Assembly: GCA_022825855.1 (NCBI GenBank) | Contig: JAJDWB010000009.1 | Location: forward strand, 307,173-371,172 | Origin: Dehalococcoidia bacterium | GTDB lineage: Bacteria; Chloroflexota; Dehalococcoidia; Bin125 | Direction of reading: 5' to 3' | Length of the DNA: 64,000 nucleotides | Notes under the pieces: generated by a model | What the model was told of the DNA's origin: nothing | Seen by the model: only the letters and a program-made list of their open reading frames with translations | Databases searched by the model: none | Shown: piece by piece, positions 58,620-64,000 of the stretch | Numbering within the stretch: the first letter of the stretch is position 1 | How the letters are laid out: every line of letters begins with the position of its first letter | Program-made: the position numbers and the translations under genes

Positions 58620-61600
58620 TCAGGGAGCGCAGGTCGGCCCGTTCTTGTTCGCGACCCCAGCCAACCACGCCTGGAACGCCGCATCCGACGGCGCGCACAG
58701 ACCCGACTCCTGGAAGTGGAGGTACTCCAGCGCGCTCCCCGTCAGACCCTGCGGCAGCTCCCCGGACAGGCCCGCGTTGTGATGCAACGCCAACCGGGTC
58801 AGACCGCTCAACCCGCCCAGACTCTCAGGCAGCGAACCGCTCAACTGGTTCCGCGCCAGCCCAATGATGCTCAAGCTCGACAGTCGCCCCAGCTCCGACG
58901 GGATCGACCCGCTCAACTGGTTTCGGTTCATCGCCAACCGAGTCAGGTTGGACAGATTCCCCAGCTCAACCGGCAGACTCCCGCTCAACTGGTTCCGGTC
59001 CAGCGACAACACCTCAAGCGCATCCAACTGACCCAGCGCCGCCGGCAGCGACCCACTTAGGTTGTTGATCCGCAACTCCAGCCGAATCACTTCGCCCTCT
59101 GCGTTCGTCGTTACGCCGTGCCACCGACCGAGCGGCTGTTCGCTCAGCCAGTTCGCATTGTTCGTCCAACCCGCGCCGCCGGTCGACTCGTAGAAGGCCA
59201 CCAGCATGTCGCGATCCGTCAACTCCAGGGGCTCCGGCTCCTCGGTCTCACCTTGCTGCTGCTGCGCAGGCTGCGCCTCGGGTTCGGGCTCCGTTTCGGG
59301 CTGCTGCTGCGCCGCCTGGGCCTGCAACTCGTCGTCGTCCGCAATCGACACCGTCATCACGCCCGGCAGCGGCGCGTTCTCGTAGCCCGACCCCGCCGCC
59401 GCCAGCACGCTGTGCGTGATCCAGGCCGTCCCGTCCGACGTATCGTCGTCCTCGTCCGCGCCGACCGTCACCGTCTGCGCCGACCAGTTCGCCGACGTAA
59501 ACGTCAGCACGCCCGGCTGCACCGACACGCCGTTCGTCGCGAACACGTGCACCTGCACATCCGCCAGCGGCCGCACCGACAGTGACACCGTGTACGTCGC
59601 CGACGCGCCCTCGGTCACGCTCAGGCTGCTCTCGCTGACGATCACCGACGCCGGCGTCTCGGGCGTCGTCTCCGCTTCCGTCTCGGTCTCCGTCGACTCC
59701 GTCTCCTCCGGCCGCTGATTGTTGGCCGTCTCGAACGTGTCCTCAGGCTCGTCCGGCGCGATCACCTGCAAGACGATGTAGTCGGCCTCGCCGTAGTAAT
59801 GCGTGTGCAGATCGTCGGGGAACCGGATCCACAGACCCCGACCGTTCAGATCCACGTTCCGCGCCCGCAACGTCACCACCGCCCGCGAGCCCGAGACCCG
59901 CTCGATCCCCGCCACCGAGACGCTCCGGTCCACGATGAACGGGTAGCAGTTGTCGTAGTACTTCGCCTCCGAGCAGTCATTCAGCCAACCCAACTGCGAC
60001 CGGTAGTAGCGGCCCTCAACCAACCGCTCCCACTCGACGCCCGTCAGGTCCACCGTCAGACGCGCCCGGTTCAGGTTGTCCTCCGTCAACTCCGACGGCT
60101 CCGTCCGCACCAGCCGCGCGCTGAACGCCGGCGTCGTCGCCGACGCCCACGCCGACGCCTGACCGTCCGGCGCACGCTCCTTGGTCGCCACCACCCGCGC
60201 CCGGTACTCCGTGCCCGGCTGCAGCCCCCCGATCGTGTAGCTCGTCGGCCAGGGCCAGTTCTTGTGGAAGGACGACGCATACGCCGCCGGACTCCACTCG
60301 ATCCGGTAGCCCGTCGCGCCCGCAACCGGATCCCAGGTCACCCGCATCCACAGCGGACCCGGCACGACCCGCACGTTCTGCACCCGGCCCGGCGGCGGCT
60401 CGACCTCCGCACGCACACTCGTCACCGCCGTCACCGTCTCGATGCTCGTGTGCGCCCCGCGGATGTCCACCCGCAACAGCCGATCCGTATCGAAATCCGT
60501 GTCGTCCGACGCCAGCGTCACCACCAACCGCTCGTCCGACACCCGCCGCACGTCCGCAATCGTCACGCCCGGCACGCCCGTCGCCGTCCAAGACGCCCGA
60601 TCCAGCCGCGGCGCCCACGGATCGTAGACCCCCGGCAGCAGGTCCACCGTCAGCGTCGCCCCGTCCAGGTTCCGCTCGCCCAGCGGCGACGGATCCGTCG
60701 CCGACACGATCGCGTGGTCCGGCAGCGTCCGCGCCGTCGACGTCCTCGAGGGCGCGCCGAAGCCCTTGGCCCGGCTCGTCGCCAGCACTCGCACGTCGTA
60801 CGACGTATCGCCCAGCAGATCGCCGATCTCGGCCTGCGTCGTCGACCCGCTGCCGATCACGATCACGTCGCCCGAGGCGTAGCTCGAGGCGCTGCTCAGC
60901 TTCCACTGCACCCGGTAGACGTCCGCGCGCCGCGCCGCGTTCCACGACACCGTCACCCGGCTCGTACCGCCGTTGGCCCGCACGCCGCTCACCGTCGCCG
61001 TGCGCTGGTAACCGAACTCTTCCCACGTCTTCCGGCCGTCGTTGTTGAAATCGACTTTCAGCACCGGATACTGCATCGACGACCCGAAGTCCCACACGCT
61101 GGTACCCCAGGCCGCATAGATGCCCGACGCCGAGGTCGGAGCCTGCAACTGCGCCGTCGACCGGCCCGAGACGTTGGTCAAGGTGCCGGTGCTCCCGCTA
61201 CGACGCACCGCAACCCTGTCCAGGTCGGCGTCCGACGTGTCAGTGTCCCGAGTGTTGTCGGTGTCGTAGAAGCTGTTCTCCACTCGACCGGCGTTCGCGG
61301 AAAGCCAACCAACCAATCCGGCAGTCCGGGACGGACGAAGGGTGTTCTCGACGATCACGCTGGAATAGCTGGTCCTCACGCTGCCGCTGCCGTCAATCAC
61401 ACCCGCCAGCCCGGCGACGTGGGTTCCGTCTATCTGCCCCCCGGGAATCAGGCCGATAACGGCGGCGGGGTTGGTCCGCACCCGACCCGCGGCGTAGCTG
61501 TCACGGACGCTGCCGGAGCCGTCGAGAACGCCCACGAGCCCGCCTATTCGAACGCCGCCCGTCACAGTCACGTCCGCGTAGCTCTGGCTCACGGTCCCCA

Positions 61601-64000
61601 GGGTGTTCCCCACCAGGCCGCCGACAGAAGCGCCCCCTGTCACGGAGCCGGTGACGTAGCTGCGGGTGACGGATGCCCCCGAAGCGAGGGCGCCCACGAG
61701 CGCGCCAACTCGTTCCCGGCCTCTGACATTCGCGTTCACCAGGCCCACGTTGCGAAACAGGCCGGGCGAAATCATGCTGGCAAACAGAGCCGAATTGTCG
61801 GACCTGTTGATGAACAGGTTGGAGATAGTGTGACCATTGCCGTCAAAGGTGTAGCCGGGGCTGTTGCCGATCGGATCCCATCCCGCGCCGTCGTTCCAGT
61901 ACGCGGCGTCCGCACCCGTGATCGTCCCGTCGCCGTTCTCGTCGAAATCGAGATCGGCCATCAGCTCGTAGCCGCTGCAGGTCGTCCCCGAGGGACAGAC
62001 CGAGCCGCCCGAGGTCAGCGGGAAGGCCGCGGCGTAGGCGTCGCTGTGCTGGGGGAAGAAACTGGTGTTGCCTCTGCCCTCAGGGTCCCAGCGAATCGCA
62101 TTGAGCTGCGCCAGCGTGTAGATCTCGATCAACCCGTCCCCGTCCGAGTCGTAGTGCGACCGCGCCTCCGACGCCGTCACCGCCACCGCGTTCGTCGTCA
62201 ACTGCGACCCCGCCGCCGTCGCCGATCCATCCAGCACCACCTGCAGGTCAACGTTCGTCGTGATGTTCCCGCTGTAGCTCAGCGTCAGCACCGCCCGCGT
62301 CGTATGCACGCGGTTGACCGACGCCACCGACAGCCCGCTCACACCCGCAGGCAACAGGCTGAAATGGCCCGACCCCAGGCTCGTGACGAACGTCGTCCCC
62401 ACGATGTCCACCGTCAGTTGCGCCCCGTTCAGATCCCGCTCGTGCAGCGACGACGGACTGTCGATCCTCGCCGAGATCGCGGCGGTCCGCGCGACGGTGG
62501 CAGCCCATGTGCCGTCGGGTGCCAGACGCTTGGTCGCCGCCACCTGCACCTCGTAGTTGGTGCTTGGTGCGAGGTTGCGGATCACCGCCGTCGTCGTGTC
62601 GCCGCCCGTAATCACTAGCTCGCGGCTCGAGTCATAGTTCTGCATGCCCGACTTCCACTGCACCTTGTACCCGTCGGCGTCGGCCACCTCGATCCACTCG
62701 ACGGTTACCGTCCCCGGACCGCCGTCCGCTCTGGTAATCGTCGGTGTGCCCGGCGCCGTCTCCGCCGTCACCGGAATGGCGCTCGTTGCGAGCTGCCCGG
62801 TACCGGTGTGCCCAAAGGTGCTGACGGTGATTGTGATGCTCGTATCAGCGGAGAAGTCGCCCGTGAACCTGAGGGTCAGCAGCGCTCGTGTATCGCTCTG
62901 CCGTTCGACGTTAGATACGGAAGTACCCGCCGGTCCCGGATTCACGCCGAAGTGGCCTGCCGTCAGGTTCTGAACGAACTGCGTCCCGCCCAGGTCCACC
63001 GTCAACCGCGCACCGTCCAACTCGCCCTCTGTCAACGACGCCGGACTGCTGATCGTCGCCGATATGTTCTCGGTCGTCGCCGCAGCGGGTGGGTTGGTGA
63101 AGAAGCCGTTGCGCTCGGCGTTCTCCGCACGCAAGCGGAACTCATAGTCCGAGTTGGGCATCAGGTCAGTGACCTCGGCGGTCAACGTACTGCCATCCGG
63201 CGTGTTGCCGGACTGCCAGCCGGCGCCCGGATCCTGGCCGTCGATGTCGACGCGCCACTGGTAGAGGTACCTCGTCAGCGCCCCGCCGCCGGTGGTCGTC
63301 GAAGCATCCCAGATCAACGTCACACTCGAGGCAGCGACGTTCGACACCATGAAGTTCATCGGCGTCGCCGGCCGGCCGAGCACCATGGCTACGTCGCTCC
63401 ACGCGCCCTTGCTGGTTCCCGCGACCGCGCGCACCCGGAAGCGGTACTGGCTTTGCTCACCGTTGGTCACCGACGTGGCGTCGGGATCGCTAATCGTGTC
63501 GACCGCGTTGGGCCAGTCAGACTCGGAGCTGGTGCGGGTCTGCCACTCGTAACCGGTCAACCCGCCCGACGGCTTGTTCCAACTCCAGGTGACGCTGCCG
63601 CGGCCCGCCTTGGTGACGCCGCCGACCTTGTTTGGACTCGTGTACGCGGTCGTGGCAAGCTCGGCACTGCACTGAGTGCTCTGGTGCAAGCAGGCAAACA
63701 CGCGAATGTCATACTCGACACCAGTCTGAAGGTTGAAGTACGTGGCGCTCGTACCAGAGGCGGCAATTGCAGTTGTCTCGCCCCAGTTGGAGTCGACTGT
63801 CCGCTTTCGCTGATATCGGTACCAGTTGAGGTTGGTCGTATCTGCTGGCGGGCTCCAGCTAAAGGTGATGGCCGACGTGGTCGTCGCGGTGATCGTCAGA
63901 TTCGTCGGCGGATCAGGCGCGCTCCCATGGCTGGCCTGCACGTCCAGCGTCGAGTACGCGAACAGCGCCAGCGCCAGGACGCCAAGCAGCGCCGCCGCCC
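58620..64000 (-). CDS. Secreted multidomain FnIII/GLUG/Calx-beta/LRR protein, 5' end beyond the window
   Basis: At least 1792 residues; the frame stays open to base 64000 and its visible start is a signal peptide (AAALLGVLALALFAYSTLDVQA, probable cleavage before SHG), so only a few N-terminal residues are missing. Domains, numbered from 63941: fibronectin III about 10-100, 102-190, 191-290, 398-487, 980-1072 and 1182-1270; an unnamed 100-aa module (S-x2-L-x-E-x2-L-x-GA-x-LTVDL) four times, at about 292-395, 490-592, 1077-1178 and 1272-1392; a DSDGDG calcium-like loop and GLUG-type repeats (GGLVGNTLGTVSQSYA) about 596-965; a Calx-beta-like domain 1431-1537; Glu/Gln-rich linkers; and plant-type leucine-rich repeats (LSGSLP) 1600-1773. 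Probably a cell-surface adhesion or recognition protein. Confidence 0.88.
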   Translation of the reverse strand, partial: AAALLGVLALALFAYSTLDVQASHGSAPDPPTNLTITATTTSAITFSWSPPADTTNLNWYRYQRKRTVDSNWGETTAIAASGTSATYFNLQTGVEYDIRVFACLHQSTQCSAELATTAYTSPNKVGGVTKAGRGSVTWSWNKPSGGLTGYEWQTRTSSESDWPNAVDTISDPDATSVTNGEQSQYRFRVRAVAGTSKGAWSDVAMVLGRPATPMNFMVSNVAASSVTLIWDASTTTGGGALTRYLYQWRVDIDGQDPGAGWQSGNTPDGSTLTAEVTDLMPNSDYEFRLRAENAERNGFFTNPPAAATTENISATISSPASLTEGELDGARLTVDLGGTQFVQNLTAGHFGVNPGPAGTSVSNVERQSDTRALLTLRFTGDFSADTSITITVSTFGHTGTGQLATSAIPVTAETAPGTPTITRADGGPGTVTVEWIEVADADGYKVQWKSGMQNYDSSRELVITGGDTTTAVIRNLAPSTNYEVQVAATKRLAPDGTWAATVARTAAISARIDSPSSLHERDLNGAQLTVDIVGTTFVTSLGSGHFSLLPAGVSGLSVASVNRVHTTRAVLTLSYSGNITTNVDLQVVLDGSATAAGSQLTTNAVAVTASEARSHYDSDGDGLIEIYTLAQLNAIRWDPEGRGNTSFFPQHSDAYAAAFPLTSGGSVCPSGTTCSGYELMADLDFDENGDGTITGADAAYWNDGAGWDPIGNSPGYTFDGNGHTISNLFINRSDNSALFASMISPGLFRNVGLVNANVRGRERVGALVGALASGASVTRSYVTGSVTGGASVGGLVGNTLGTVSQSYADVTVTGGVRIGGLVGVLDGSGSVRDSYAAGRVRTNPAAVIGLIPGGQIDGTHVAGLAGVIDGSGSVRTSYSSVIVENTLRPSRTAGLVGWLSANAGRVENSFYDTDNTRDTDTSDADLDRVAVRRSGSTGTLTNVSGRSTAQLQAPTSASGIYAAWGTSVWDFGSSMQYPVLKVDFNNDGRKTWEEFGYQRTATVSGVRANGGTSRVTVSWNAARRADVYRVQWKLSSASSYASGDVIVIGSGSTTQAEIGDLLGDTSYDVRVLATSRAKGFGAPSRTSTARTLPDHAIVSATDPSPLGERNLDGATLTVDLLPGVYDPWAPRLDRASWTATGVPGVTIADVRRVSDERLVVTLASDDTDFDTDRLLRVDIRGAHTSIETVTAVTSVRAEVEPPPGRVQNVRVVPGPLWMRVTWDPVAGATGYRIEWSPAAYASSFHKNWPWPTSYTIGGLQPGTEYRARVVATKERAPDGQASAWASATTPAFSARLVRTEPSELTEDNLNRARLTVDLTGVEWERLVEGRYYRSQLGWLNDCSEAKYYDNCYPFIVDRSVSVAGIERVSGSRAVVTLRARNVDLNGRGLWIRFPDDLHTHYYGEADYIVLQVIAPDEPEDTFETANNQRPEETESTETETEAETTPETPASVIVSESSLSVTEGASATYTVSLSVRPLADVQVHVFATNGVSVQPGVLTFTSANWSAQTVTVGADEDDDTSDGTAWITHSVLAAAGSGYENAPLPGVMTVSIADDDELQAQAAQQQPETEPEPEAQPAQQQQGETEEPEPLELTDRDMLVAFYESTGGAGWTNNANWLSEQPLGRWHGVTTNAEGEVIRLELRINNLSGSLPAALGQLDALEVLSLDRNQLSGSLPVELGNLSNLTRLAMNRNQLSGSIPSELGRLSSLSIIGLARNQLSGSLPESLGGLSGLTRLALHHNAGLSGELPQGLTGSALEYLHFQESGLCAPSDAAFQAWLAGVANKNGPTCAP

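Noticed and set aside
59799..62618. 939-aa open frame opposite the giant surface protein
   Set aside because: Arg/His/Pro-rich composition and no domain; the opposite strand carries clear FnIII and GLUG repeats.

Overview
The window is GC-rich, densely packed bacterial chromosome with many 4-bp ATGA or GTGA gene overlaps. The gene mix is CaiB-type CoA transferases, acyl-CoA carboxylases and dehydrogenase, Rieske, PhyH and TauD oxygenases, a tungsten-type aldehyde oxidoreductase, a dimethylformamidase pair, cobalamin salvage and a UGA-containing UGSC protein. This resembles marine or sponge-associated Chloroflexota (SAR202/Dehalococcoidia-like). That placement is an inference from gene content only; no rRNA or tRNA gene was seen. 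Both edges cut genes: an ammonium transporter on the left and a very large secreted repeat protein on the right.

Layout. 1-1.7 kb: amt-glnK nitrogen uptake and PII signalling. 1.8-7.8 kb: an AddB/AddA-type helicase-nuclease operon. 7.9-9.5 kb: an acyl-CoA carboxylase beta subunit. 9.5-13.3 kb (minus): AlkD-like glycosylase, FAD dehydrogenase and MFS exporter. 13.4-15.3 kb: a regulatory region, a 351-aa conserved protein, and a UGSC-family selenoprotein whose in-frame UGA (15073-15075) is followed by a plausible bacterial SECIS hairpin. 15.3-20.2 kb: isovaleryl-type acyl-CoA dehydrogenase (minus), then lutC, a lutB-lutA fusion and an amidohydrolase. 20.3-28.7 kb: Neverland/DAF-36-like Rieske oxygenase, PhyH dioxygenase, a hydrolase remnant, a second MFS exporter, an Ltp2-like thiolase/DUF35 pair and two CaiB CoA transferases.

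28.8-33.3 kb: a small unknown gene and a peptide-type ABC importer (Gln-rich lipoprotein plus two permeases, no ATPase). 33.2-36.5 kb (minus): SDR-DUF2867 protein and a four-gene operon of small one-TM paralogs arranged A1-B1-A2-B2. 36.8-39.1 kb (minus): MoaD-like protein and aldehyde:ferredoxin oxidoreductase. 39.2-40.2 kb: a tandem-domain small protein overlapping a retropepsin-like protease. 40.2-45.1 kb: carboxyltransferase, TauD dioxygenase, DUF1295 protein, HSL-type hydrolase and ABM monooxygenase. 45.1-51.0 kb (minus): a seven-gene cobalamin uptake and nucleotide-loop operon behind a cobalamin riboswitch. 51-53.6 kb (minus): proline dehydrogenase and a periplasmic binding protein. 54.1-56.7 kb: dimethylformamidase-like small and large subunits. 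56.7-58.4 kb: small membrane proteins and an FAD oxidoreductase with a Cys-rich tail. 58.6-64.0 kb (minus): secreted FnIII/GLUG/Calx-beta/LRR protein.

Taken together, the region looks like a catabolic generalist's accessory neighbourhood: oxygenases, CoA activation and carboxylation enzymes, and exporters, with cofactor supply (B12 salvage, pterin sulfur carrier, selenocysteine). The two least explained items are the UGSC selenoprotein with its upstream partner (13.7-15.3 kb) and the duplicated A-B small membrane protein operon (34.7-36.5 kb).
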